NCBI RefSeq assembly: GCF_052055875.1 | Contig: NZ_CP170508.1 | Coordinates: forward strand, 1,302,001 to 1,366,000 | Direction: 5' to 3' | From: Methanosphaerula subterraneus | Lineage (GTDB): Archaea > Halobacteriota > Methanomicrobia > Methanomicrobiales > Methanospirillaceae | Length of the DNA stretch: 64,000 nt | Shown here: piece after piece, positions 1 through 7,016 of the stretch | How the letters are laid out: each line of letters opens with the position of its first letter | Position numbering within the stretch: the first letter of the stretch is position 1 | Notes under the pieces: generated by a model | Told to the model about the DNA's origin: nothing | The model's database searches: none | What the model saw: only the letters and a program-made list of their open reading frames with translations | Program-made: the position numbers and the translations under genes

Positions 1-111
1 GTGTTCCAGCCGGGTGTCAGGATAGTCATGGCAGCGGTCGACATTCCCCGGCTTGGGGGAGGCACAGACCTCGAGCATCATCGCCAGCTGCGCCTGCTCA
101 GCCAGGCTCAC
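1..111 (-). CDS. CitG/MdcB-like triphosphoribosyl-dephospho-CoA synthase family protein (partial, N-terminus only)
   Basis: The first 37 codons of a minus-strand gene run off the left edge of the window. The start is a GTG at 111, four bases after the marker 9 stop codon, so the two genes are probably co-transcribed. The visible protein begins MSLAEQAQLAMMLEVC and continues with ASPKPGNVDR and a CHDYPDT-like stretch. The E-x-x-x-x-PKPGNV pattern is the N-terminal signature of the CitG/MdcB/MptG-like ATP:dephospho-CoA triphosphoribosyltransferase family. In methanogens there is no citrate lyase or malonate decarboxylase to serve, so the true substrate is unknown. Family assignment is fairly firm from the motif; function is not. 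Confidence 0.7.
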   Translation of the reverse strand, partial: MSLAEQAQLAMMLEVCASPKPGNVDRCHDYPDTRLEH

Positions 112-114
112 CCG

Positions 115-1233
115 TTACACCTCATCAAAGATCCGGTCCATCAGCCTGTCGGCGAGCCGATGCTTGTAGCGCATATAGTCCTTCTTGGTGAGACCGATCT
201 GCTGGATCGTCATGTCCCTGAACATGCAGGGGGATGACGACTTGCAGCACCAGGCCAGCGACCCGAAACAGGTGTGGTTCCCCTCCTTGAGCGGAGTTGC
301 CTCGACTCCCTGCTGCTTGAATTGCTGGTACTCGTCCCGGGTCATCCCGATCTTCTCCAGCATCGGGAGGAGCGGACAGTCCTTGACCGGCATACAGCAG
401 AAGGTCAGGGCACGAATATCCCCGCCCCTGCAGAGCTGCTTGGGGGAGTTGTACCACCCCTCCTCATCGGCGTACCGGGTGATCGCGGCATCGAGGCCGG
501 CGAGGGTCCGTTCATCGGCCTGCCGTGCCAGCGAGACGAGATCCGCTCCATGGGTGAACATGTCGCGCATCTTGTCGAAGGTGGTGATGGAGTTGTTGGC
601 GATCAGCGTCAGCGGACAGGAGTTCCTGATCTGCCGGAGCTTGGAGTAGCCGTAGTCCATCAGGTCCACGTGCAGGATATCGGCCCCGGCCTTCCAGAGC
701 CGTTTCGCCAGCACACGGTCATCGAGGACGACGCCGGCCCGGATCTTCACTGAGACCACAACCCCGTTCTTCTTCAGAGCGCGGATGATCGCATCGAGTT
801 TGTCCGGATGTTCGAGCAGGTACTGCCCTGCGCCGGCCTCCATCATCTCCGGCTGGCGACAGTGGGCATCGACCTCGTAGATCACCCGGGTTCCGAACGC
901 TTCGGCGATGCGCGCGAACGCTTCAGGGGTCGACCCGCGGAGGTTCAGACCGATCACCAGGTCCGATCCTTCCAGCAGTTTGAGCTCCTCTGACAGTGCC
1001 TCCACCGGGTCCAGATAGATGAACTCGGTCCGTCCCTGCGCAACCAGCCTCTCTGATGCCTCCATCGTCGGTTGATCGATGGAGAATCCGCCAAGAAATG
1101 CAACACCGACATGGGCCGCCCGGGCTGCCGCATATGCACCATCGACCACCCCGGCCATCGATGCCAGGGCCACCGGAGTCTTGACGACCTGACCATTGAT
1201 CAGGAGTTCGAATCGCTCATACTGCTCGCTCAT
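115..1233 (-). CDS. Putative methanogenesis marker protein 9
   Basis: A 372-residue soluble protein. The first roughly 260 residues read as a TIM-barrel of the dihydrouridine-synthase/FMN-oxidoreductase type (VSVKIRAGV, then GADILHVDLMDYG, then LIANNSI). Residues about 265-345 are Cys-rich (QLCRGGDIRALTFCC, PVKDCPLLP, FGSLAWCCKSSSPCMFR), which is the domain used to define methanogenesis marker 9. The Cys set suggests a metal or Fe-S site. Marker 9 is confined to methanogens and relatives and its reaction is unknown. It lies downstream of the small nuclease-like gene (42-bp gap) and directly upstream of the CitG-like gene, and diverges from the F430 cluster. Family call is confident from the distinctive C-terminus; enzymatic role is not known. 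Confidence 0.85.
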   Translation of the reverse strand: MSEQYERFELLINGQVVKTPVALASMAGVVDGAYAAARAAHVGVAFLGGFSIDQPTMEASERLVAQGRTEFIYLDPVEALSEELKLLEGSDLVIGLNLRGSTPEAFARIAEAFGTRVIYEVDAHCRQPEMMEAGAGQYLLEHPDKLDAIIRALKKNGVVVSVKIRAGVVLDDRVLAKRLWKAGADILHVDLMDYGYSKLRQIRNSCPLTLIANNSITTFDKMRDMFTHGADLVSLARQADERTLAGLDAAITRYADEEGWYNSPKQLCRGGDIRALTFCCMPVKDCPLLPMLEKIGMTRDEYQQFKQQGVEATPLKEGNHTCFGSLAWCCKSSSPCMFRDMTIQQIGLTKKDYMRYKHRLADRLMDRIFDEV

Positions 1234-1275
1234 GTGGTGATACTCATTAGGTTTTTGGTGACATAGTATTTTGGG

Positions 1276-1728
1276 TCAGAGGGAGAGGAGGGTGTACCCC
1301 TCTTTGGACCGCTGCAGCGGTATCTCCGCCCTGCACTCCTCGATGGAGATCCCCGGGCAGGTCCCGTATGCAGAGATCACCTTCTCCCAGGGGACCAGGT
1401 AGGCCTCGTTCGCCTTTCCCGGCCCTGGTCGGAACTCGACGGCCAGGTATCCCCGTCGGCCGGTCTTCTTCATGAACGCGGAGATCCCGTCGACCTGGTG
1501 GACATTGTGCTTGTCGGCATGGAAGTGCTGGGAAAAGTAGACCTTCTTCCCCTGCAGGGACTTGCACTCCACCGAGAGGTAATACTTCGGATCGAGCGAG
1601 TCGACCAGCACGTCCACGTACTGCATATTGAATTTCTGCTGCTTGAGCCGGTAGGCAAACCCCTGCAGCCCCTTCTCGGCGAAGTACCGGTTGAAGCAGT
1701 GAACCACCTCCCGCTCGAAGTCTCCCAT
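1276..1728 (-). CDS. Small PD-(D/E)XK nuclease-like protein (Holliday-resolvase-type fold)
   Basis: A 150-residue protein with the order E5/E7 (FERE), D39 (VDVLVDS) and E54-x-K56 (VECKS), which is the catalytic layout of PD-(D/E)XK nucleases such as archaeal Hjc. Beyond that it differs from Hjc: the segment after the ExK (YFSQHFHADKHNVHQV) is rich in His and polar residues, and the C-terminal half is a conserved-looking beta-rich region. I therefore call the fold, not the resolvase activity. It shares a 76-bp divergent intergenic region with cfbA, and marker protein 9 follows on the same strand. Alternatives are a general DNA-repair nuclease or a restriction-like protein. Confidence 0.6.
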   Translation of the reverse strand: MGDFEREVVHCFNRYFAEKGLQGFAYRLKQQKFNMQYVDVLVDSLDPKYYLSVECKSLQGKKVYFSQHFHADKHNVHQVDGISAFMKKTGRRGYLAVEFRPGPGKANEAYLVPWEKVISAYGTCPGISIEECRAEIPLQRSKEGYTLLSL

Positions 1729-1804
1729 ACATAATTATTCGTCCCCTGATCAAAAAAAACGGATTGGTAATATTTTTTAGATCAGAATGGGTACACAGTA
1801 CTAC

Positions 1805-2206
1805 ATGAGTACCAAAGGATTACTACTGGTCGGACACGGCTCCAAGTTACAATATAATAAAGAACTGATCCTCGAGACCGGGAAGATGATCGCTGCAAAG
1901 TCCTCAGAGTATATGGTAAAGTGCGGATTCATGTCGATGAACGAGCCGAGCGTCGAGGATATGCTCGAGGAGTTCTCACACGCATCCATCGACGTCCTCG
2001 TCGTGGTACCCCTCTTTCTGGCAAAGGGCATCCATATCGAGAAGGACATTCCCGCCCTGCTCGGCCTCCCCGAGGGGGGACGGAAGGGAACATTCAAGCT
2101 CGACAGCGGGACCGTCCCGCTGGTCTATGCTGAGCCGATCGGGGTCGACCCGCTGCTCGCCGACCTGATGCTGAAGAATGCCGAGAACGCACTGAAGCTG
2201 GTCTGA
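1805..2206 (+). CDS. cfbA: Sirohydrochlorin nickelochelatase, small CbiX type
   Basis: CfbA inserts Ni(II) into sirohydrochlorin, the first dedicated step of coenzyme F430 synthesis. The 133-residue product has the single-domain CbiX-S size, the VGHGSK motif with the metal-handling His near residue 11, and a second His in AKGIHIEKDIP. I chose ATG 1805 (MSTKGLLLVGHG) over the in-frame ATG at 1787. The AT-rich box TATTTTTTA at 1771-1779 lies about 30 bases upstream, which suits a leaderless transcript, and neither start has a clear ribosome site. It heads a tight run with cfbE, cfbD and cfbB, which supports the nickel (F430) role over cobalt (B12). Confidence 0.92.
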   Translation: MSTKGLLLVGHGSKLQYNKELILETGKMIAAKSSEYMVKCGFMSMNEPSVEDMLEEFSHASIDVLVVVPLFLAKGIHIEKDIPALLGLPEGGRKGTFKLDSGTVPLVYAEPIGVDPLLADLMLKNAENALKLV

Positions 2207-2213
2207 ACCCGGT

Positions 2214-3419
2214 ATGCGCCTCCTTGTGCTGGATACGATTCACGGCGGCGGAGTGATCGCCGCCTCGCTCGCTGCACAGGGGCACCAGGTAGACGCAGTG
2301 GACGTGTACCGCGGGGAAGACGGGATCCCGGCAGAGGTGGCGAGGGAACGGCAGTATGACCTGCTGATCGCGCCCGTCCACCTCGACCCGGCCCACCCCC
2401 TGCTCCACCACCATCGGTGTCCGGCGATCACCCACCACCAGGCGGTCAGGTGGATCCTCGGCGACCGGGTGCCTCACCCGTTCATCGAGGTGACCGGGGC
2501 TCAGGGAAAGACGACGACCGCAACGGCCCTGGCCTCGGTGATGGAGGGTCCGGGGATCCTCCACACCTCGACGGGGACCTACCAGTACCCGGAACGGACG
2601 CGCCTCTTCCAGTCGAGCATCACCCCGGCCTCAGAGATTGCTGCGGCAGAGGCCGCGCTGGCGATCGGCGGCTGGCTGATCGCAGAGGTCTCGCTCGGGG
2701 TGACCGGGGCCGGCGACCTGGCCGTGCTCACCTCAGGAAATGATTACCGGTGTGCGGCAGGGGCGCGGTCGGCGATTGACGAGAAGATCCGGTCTATCGC
2801 CGCAGCGCCGGCTGTTGTCGTGCCCCACGAGGTACAGACCGGCCATCGGCACCAGGTCAGCGTCGACCAGGTGGCCACGATCAGCAAAGACGAGTGCCGG
2901 TTCGCCTACCTGGATGAGGTCGGCCGCTTCAGAAACCCCCTCCTTCTTCTTCCCGCCTACCAGACCCCGCTAGCCCTGGCGACCACCGCGGCCCTGATCC
3001 TCGGCCAGGACCCGTCCCGGCTCGAAGGGTTTGAACCGCTCGCCGGGAGGATGAAGATCAGCAACCGCGGTACGACCCTGATCGTGGACAATGCGAACAG
3101 CGGGGTCAGCAGGTCCACGACCCGGGAGGCCGTGGACCTGGCCCGCCGCCTGAACCCGGAGAAACCGGTGACCCTGGTGATCGGGGAGGAAGCCCACGCC
3201 GTCTGCGAGGGGTTCCCCCCCGAGGGGATCAGGGCGACGATCAGAGAGACCGGGCCGGCAACGGTGGTGCTGGTCGGGGAGACGGCCAGAGCGATACAGT
3301 CCGGCCTGCCGGAAGGCCGGGTCGGGGTAGCGGAGACGCTCGATGGGGCGATGCCGATGGCAGAGAAACTGACACCACAGGGAGGCTCCATCGTCCTCGC
3401 TGTGAAGATGTGGAGATGA
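2214..3419 (+). CDS. cfbE: Coenzyme F430 synthase (Mur-ligase-like)
   Basis: CfbE catalyses the last step of F430 synthesis, ATP-dependent closure of the carbocyclic F ring on 15,17(3)-seco-F430-17(3)-acid. The 401-residue protein is a Mur-ligase relative with the ATP-binding loop GAQGKTTT at residues 95-102, a Mur-like central domain and a C-terminal ligase domain (IVDNANSGVSRSTTREAVDL). Homologues are annotated as Mur-ligase-like F430 biosynthesis proteins. Its ATG lies 7 bases after the cfbA stop and cfbD begins 3 bases after its own stop, so translation is probably coupled. It is cytoplasmic. Confidence 0.9.
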   Translation: MRLLVLDTIHGGGVIAASLAAQGHQVDAVDVYRGEDGIPAEVARERQYDLLIAPVHLDPAHPLLHHHRCPAITHHQAVRWILGDRVPHPFIEVTGAQGKTTTATALASVMEGPGILHTSTGTYQYPERTRLFQSSITPASEIAAAEAALAIGGWLIAEVSLGVTGAGDLAVLTSGNDYRCAAGARSAIDEKIRSIAAAPAVVVPHEVQTGHRHQVSVDQVATISKDECRFAYLDEVGRFRNPLLLLPAYQTPLALATTAALILGQDPSRLEGFEPLAGRMKISNRGTTLIVDNANSGVSRSTTREAVDLARRLNPEKPVTLVIGEEAHAVCEGFPPEGIRATIRETGPATVVLVGETARAIQSGLPEGRVGVAETLDGAMPMAEKLTPQGGSIVLAVKMWR

Positions 3420-3422
3420 CCT

Positions 3423-4481
3423 ATGGACTATATCCAACCAAGACCAAGTTCAATCGTAGCGGCGCTCTATACAGCCAGGGATCTGAAGGTCGATGTCGCG
3501 ATCCTGCACGGCCCTTCAGGATGCTCATTCAAACACGCCCGGCTGCTGGAGGAGGATGGGATGCGGGTGCTGACCACCTCGCTCGCAGACAACGAGTTCA
3601 TCTTCGGCGGCCAGGAGGCGCTGGAGCGGGTGCTCATCCATGCCGAGAAAACCTTCCACCCGAAGAGGATGGCGGTGATCGGCACCTGTGTCTCGATGAT
3701 CATCGGGGAGGACCTCCAGTCTGCGCTGCATGCGACGACGGTCCCCTCGATCGCGGTCGACGTCCATGCCGGGTTCAAGGAGAACATCGAAGGCGTGATC
3801 CTCACCCTGGTCGCCGCCGCAGAGGCCGGGTGGATCAGCGCCGAGGAACTGGCACGGCAGCGGCGACTGCTGGCCGCGGCCAATGAGGTCGAACGGCTCC
3901 GCGGGGCCGCGAGCAGGAGTTATATCGAACCTGAACGCGGGGACCTGAAGCATACGGCGGCACAGCGGCTCCTCGAACTGGCCACCAGCGGGGCCCGCGG
4001 GATGGCCATCATGAACGCCAAGAAGGAGACGGCCTACATGTTCGCCGATGAACTGCTCGCCCTCCACGAGGTGGCGCCGGACGCACCCATCCGTTACCTG
4101 GCCAACCTCGAACAGCGCGGCCTCCCCAAGGTCCGATTGGATGCGGAGCGGATCCTCCAGGGGCTGGAGGCAGGAGGGCTGACCCCGGAACTGGTCGGGG
4201 CGCTGGATGAGTACGGGGCCCTCGGCGACCAGATCGGGGAGGAGATCGAACGGACGAACCCAGACTTCGTGCTGCTCGTCGGGGTTCCGCATGCCGTCCC
4301 TGCCCGGTATACCGAGGGGCGGGAGGTCTTCTCGATAACGAACGGCCCCCGACAGGTGGCCCCGCTCCGGGAGTTGGGGCACCAGCACGTGCTCGTCGAG
4401 GTGGACCTGCACCCAAAGACTTTAGGCGTCCGCTCCATCGTGGAGAGCGAGTTCGGGGCGGTGCTGAGGTCCCTGGTATGA
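3423..4481 (+). CDS. cfbD: Ni-sirohydrochlorin a,c-diamide reductive cyclase, catalytic subunit (NifD-like)
   Basis: CfbD is the nitrogenase-D-like subunit that, with the NifH-like reductase CfbC, performs the multi-electron reduction and gamma-lactam ring formation giving 15,17(3)-seco-F430-17(3)-acid. The 352 residues begin MDYIQPRPSSIVAALYTAR and carry Cys residues that look like the Fe-S ligands of the family (HGPSGCSFKH near 35; VIGTCVSMIIG near 98). The gene overlaps cfbB by four bases (ATGA). No cfbC gene lies in this cluster or elsewhere in the window, which is unusual because partner subunits are often adjacent. Confidence 0.9.
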   Translation: MDYIQPRPSSIVAALYTARDLKVDVAILHGPSGCSFKHARLLEEDGMRVLTTSLADNEFIFGGQEALERVLIHAEKTFHPKRMAVIGTCVSMIIGEDLQSALHATTVPSIAVDVHAGFKENIEGVILTLVAAAEAGWISAEELARQRRLLAAANEVERLRGAASRSYIEPERGDLKHTAAQRLLELATSGARGMAIMNAKKETAYMFADELLALHEVAPDAPIRYLANLEQRGLPKVRLDAERILQGLEAGGLTPELVGALDEYGALGDQIGEEIERTNPDFVLLVGVPHAVPARYTEGREVFSITNGPRQVAPLRELGHQHVLVEVDLHPKTLGVRSIVESEFGAVLRSLV

Positions 4482-5860
4482 AGACGCTGCTGATCGCCGG
4501 CGACCGGTCCGGGAGCGGCAAGACCTCGATCACCCTCGCGCTGGCGGCGCTGCTCAGGAAACGATTCGTCGTCCAGACCTTCAAGGTCGGGATGGACTAC
4601 ATCGACCCTTCGTACCTGACCGGGGTGACGAGCCGGCCCTGCAGAAACCTGGACGGGTACGTGATGACCGCCGACGAGATCCAGGGGATCTACAATCACG
4701 GCTGCCAGGGGGCCGAGGTGGCCCTGGTCGAGGGGGTCCGGGGGCTCTACGAGGGGGCGGAGGCCCTCTCCAACAAGGGCTCGACCGCCGAGGTGGCCAG
4801 GCTGCTCGACCTGAACGTGGTGCTGGTGATCAATGCCCGCTCGATCACCAGGAGCGCGGCCGCGATCGTCAAGGGGTTCATGGCCTTCGACCCTGAGGTG
4901 AAGATCTGCGGGGTGATCCTCAACAATGTGATGGGGGAGCGGCACCGGGAAAAGGCTGTCGCCGCCATCGAGCACTACTGCGGGGTGCCGGTGATCGGAG
5001 CGATCCCGAGGCTCGAGGAGATGCATCTCGCCATGCGCCACCTAGGGCTGGTCCCATACCGGGAAGGGCAGGAAGGAACCGAGTTTTGCGATCGAATCCA
5101 GGCGATCACCGATCTGATCGGGCAGTACGTCTCGATCGATCGTCTCCTCGAACTGGCCGGCGACGTCACGCCCGCCCCGTCTCCGGCGTACCTCCTCCCT
5201 GCAACCGAGCAGGACCTGACGATCGGGGTGGCCTACGACGAGGCCTTCAACTTCTACTATGCCGAGCTCTTCGACATCCTCGCCGCCGGGGGGGCCGGGG
5301 TCGTCCGGTTCAGCCCGATCCACGACGCCCTCCCGAAAGCCGACGGCTACATCTTCGGCGGCGGGTACCCCGAACTCTTCGGGGCCGAGTTGGAGGCGAA
5401 CACCCGGATACGGGAGGCTGTCAAAGCCGCGGCTCTGGCCGGGACGCCGATCTATGCCGAGTGCGGAGGGCTGATGTACCTGACCGAGGCGATCGTGCTG
5501 AAGGAGGGGTGGCAGCAGAGCACCAGGGAGCAGGTCTTCCGGATGTGCGGGGTCTATGCCGGCACCACCGCGATGCCGGCTGCCCGCGTGGTCACCTATG
5601 TCGAAGGAAGCAGCGCCGCCGATTCCCCGATGGGAGCGTATCCCTTCAGGGGTCATGCGTTCCACTACTCTGACGTGGACCTAGCCCCAGAGACCCGGTA
5701 CGCCTACACCCTGACCAGGGGGGTGGGGATCACCGGGAACGCCGACGGTGCCCTCTCTAACAACACGCTCGGGGCCTACTGCCATCTGCACCCGGTCAGC
5801 AGCAGGGAGATGTTCGCGGCCTTTCTCCGGACCTGCAGGGCCGCCCGGACTGAAGCGTAA
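4478..5860 (+). CDS. cfbB: Ni-sirohydrochlorin a,c-diamide synthase (CbiA-like)
   Basis: CfbB amidates the a and c acetate side chains of Ni-sirohydrochlorin with glutamine and ATP. The 460-residue protein has an N-terminal dethiobiotin-synthetase-like ATP domain (GDRSGSGKTSITLALAAL at 8-25; FKVGMDYIDPSYL) and a C-terminal class I glutamine amidotransferase domain with the nucleophile Cys329 in YAECGGLMYL. The same enzyme may also act on cobalt-sirohydrochlorin for B12, since CbiA and CfbB are hard to separate by sequence; the location inside the F430 cluster favours CfbB. The start overlaps the cfbD stop. Confidence 0.9.
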   Translation: MKTLLIAGDRSGSGKTSITLALAALLRKRFVVQTFKVGMDYIDPSYLTGVTSRPCRNLDGYVMTADEIQGIYNHGCQGAEVALVEGVRGLYEGAEALSNKGSTAEVARLLDLNVVLVINARSITRSAAAIVKGFMAFDPEVKICGVILNNVMGERHREKAVAAIEHYCGVPVIGAIPRLEEMHLAMRHLGLVPYREGQEGTEFCDRIQAITDLIGQYVSIDRLLELAGDVTPAPSPAYLLPATEQDLTIGVAYDEAFNFYYAELFDILAAGGAGVVRFSPIHDALPKADGYIFGGGYPELFGAELEANTRIREAVKAAALAGTPIYAECGGLMYLTEAIVLKEGWQQSTREQVFRMCGVYAGTTAMPAARVVTYVEGSSAADSPMGAYPFRGHAFHYSDVDLAPETRYAYTLTRGVGITGNADGALSNNTLGAYCHLHPVSSREMFAAFLRTCRAARTEA

Positions 5861-5893
5861 AGGATACTAGATCATACCCCCAATCCAGTAACT

Positions 5894-6760
5894 ATGATCA
5901 TCTATCTCAATGGAGCATATGTCCCCAAGGAGGAGGCCACGGTTTCTGTTTTCGATCACGGTCTTCTCTACGGAGACGGAGTCTTTGAGGGGATCCGGGC
6001 GTACAACGGTCGGATCTTCCGTCTTGAAGAGCACCTTGACCGGCTGTACGACTCGGCCAAGACAATCGACCTGAAGGTTCCCATCTCTAAGGAAGAGATG
6101 GCCGAGGCGATCAAGGAGACGATCCGGAAGAACAACCTCAAGGACTGTTACATCCGCCCGATCGTCACCCGCGGCAACGGGGACCTCGGCCTCGACCCCC
6201 GCAAGTGCCCGGTTCCGACCGTGATTGTCATTGCGGTCGAATGGGGTGCGATGTACGGCGACCTGTACGAGAAGGGGCTGACCGCGATCACCGTCTCAGT
6301 CCGGCGGAACCCGGCCTCGGCACTCCCACCGAATGTGAAGAGTCTGAACTACCTGAACAATATCCTGGCCAAGATCGAGGCCAACTACAAGGGCGGCGAT
6401 GAGGCGATCTTCTTCGACACCAACGGCTACCTGGCCGAGGGGTCGGGGGACAACATCTATGTCATCAAGAACGGCGTGCTCTTCGTCCCGCCGACCCTGA
6501 ACAACCTGCGCGGGGTGACCAGGCTCGTCGTGCTGGAGCTGGCCGCGTCCCTCGGGTTCACGGTCAAGGAGCAGAACATGGGGTACTTCGACCTGTACAC
6601 CGCCGACGAGGTCTTCGTCACCGGCACAGCTGCAGAGGTCGCCCCGATTGTGACGATCGACGGCCGTTCGATCGGGAACGGGCGCCCCGGCCCGGTGACG
6701 TCCCAGATGATGAAGGCGTTCACCGCCGTCACTGATAAAGAAGGGACCCCGGTCTACTGA
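5894..6760 (+). CDS. ilvE: Branched-chain amino acid aminotransferase (fold type IV, PLP)
   Basis: Transfers the amino group between glutamate and the branched-chain 2-oxo acids, the last step of Val, Leu and Ile synthesis. The 288-residue protein is full length for the family. It shows MIIYLNGAYVPKEEA at the start, FDHGLLYGDGVFEGIRAYNG, the PLP-binding Lys149 in NVKSLNYLNN, and GYLAEGSGDNIYVIKNG. It begins 33 bases after cfbB and could be read through from the F430 operon. The AT-rich stretch at 5862-5873 might instead give it its own promoter. A 4-amino-4-deoxychorismate lyase is the usual confusion, but the length and motifs favour IlvE. Confidence 0.92.
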   Translation: MIIYLNGAYVPKEEATVSVFDHGLLYGDGVFEGIRAYNGRIFRLEEHLDRLYDSAKTIDLKVPISKEEMAEAIKETIRKNNLKDCYIRPIVTRGNGDLGLDPRKCPVPTVIVIAVEWGAMYGDLYEKGLTAITVSVRRNPASALPPNVKSLNYLNNILAKIEANYKGGDEAIFFDTNGYLAEGSGDNIYVIKNGVLFVPPTLNNLRGVTRLVVLELAASLGFTVKEQNMGYFDLYTADEVFVTGTAAEVAPIVTIDGRSIGNGRPGPVTSQMMKAFTAVTDKEGTPVY

Positions 6761-6783
6761 TCCAGGGGGCCGGCATCCACAAC

Positions 6784-6794
6784 CTATTTATTTT
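6784..6794 (+). promoter_or_regulatory. Box A (TATA) promoter of the tRNA-Glu gene
   Basis: CTATTTATTTT is centred about 32 bases upstream of the tRNA 5' end at 6821, the normal spacing for an archaeal TBP site. Confidence 0.55.
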
Positions 6795-6820
6795 CGGGCG
6801 TGAGATTAAGTAGAGCAATC

Positions 6821-6895
<75 letters not shown>

Positions 6896-7016
6896 TTCTG
6901 TTTTTGGGTCAGGGTTTTTCTAAAGAGTTGTAACCCGGTTTATCATTCGTGTGGACATTCATCAGCAGGATCGATAGATAGCGACGAGAAAAAAGGGGGA
7001 AGAGGGTTCTCCCGCC

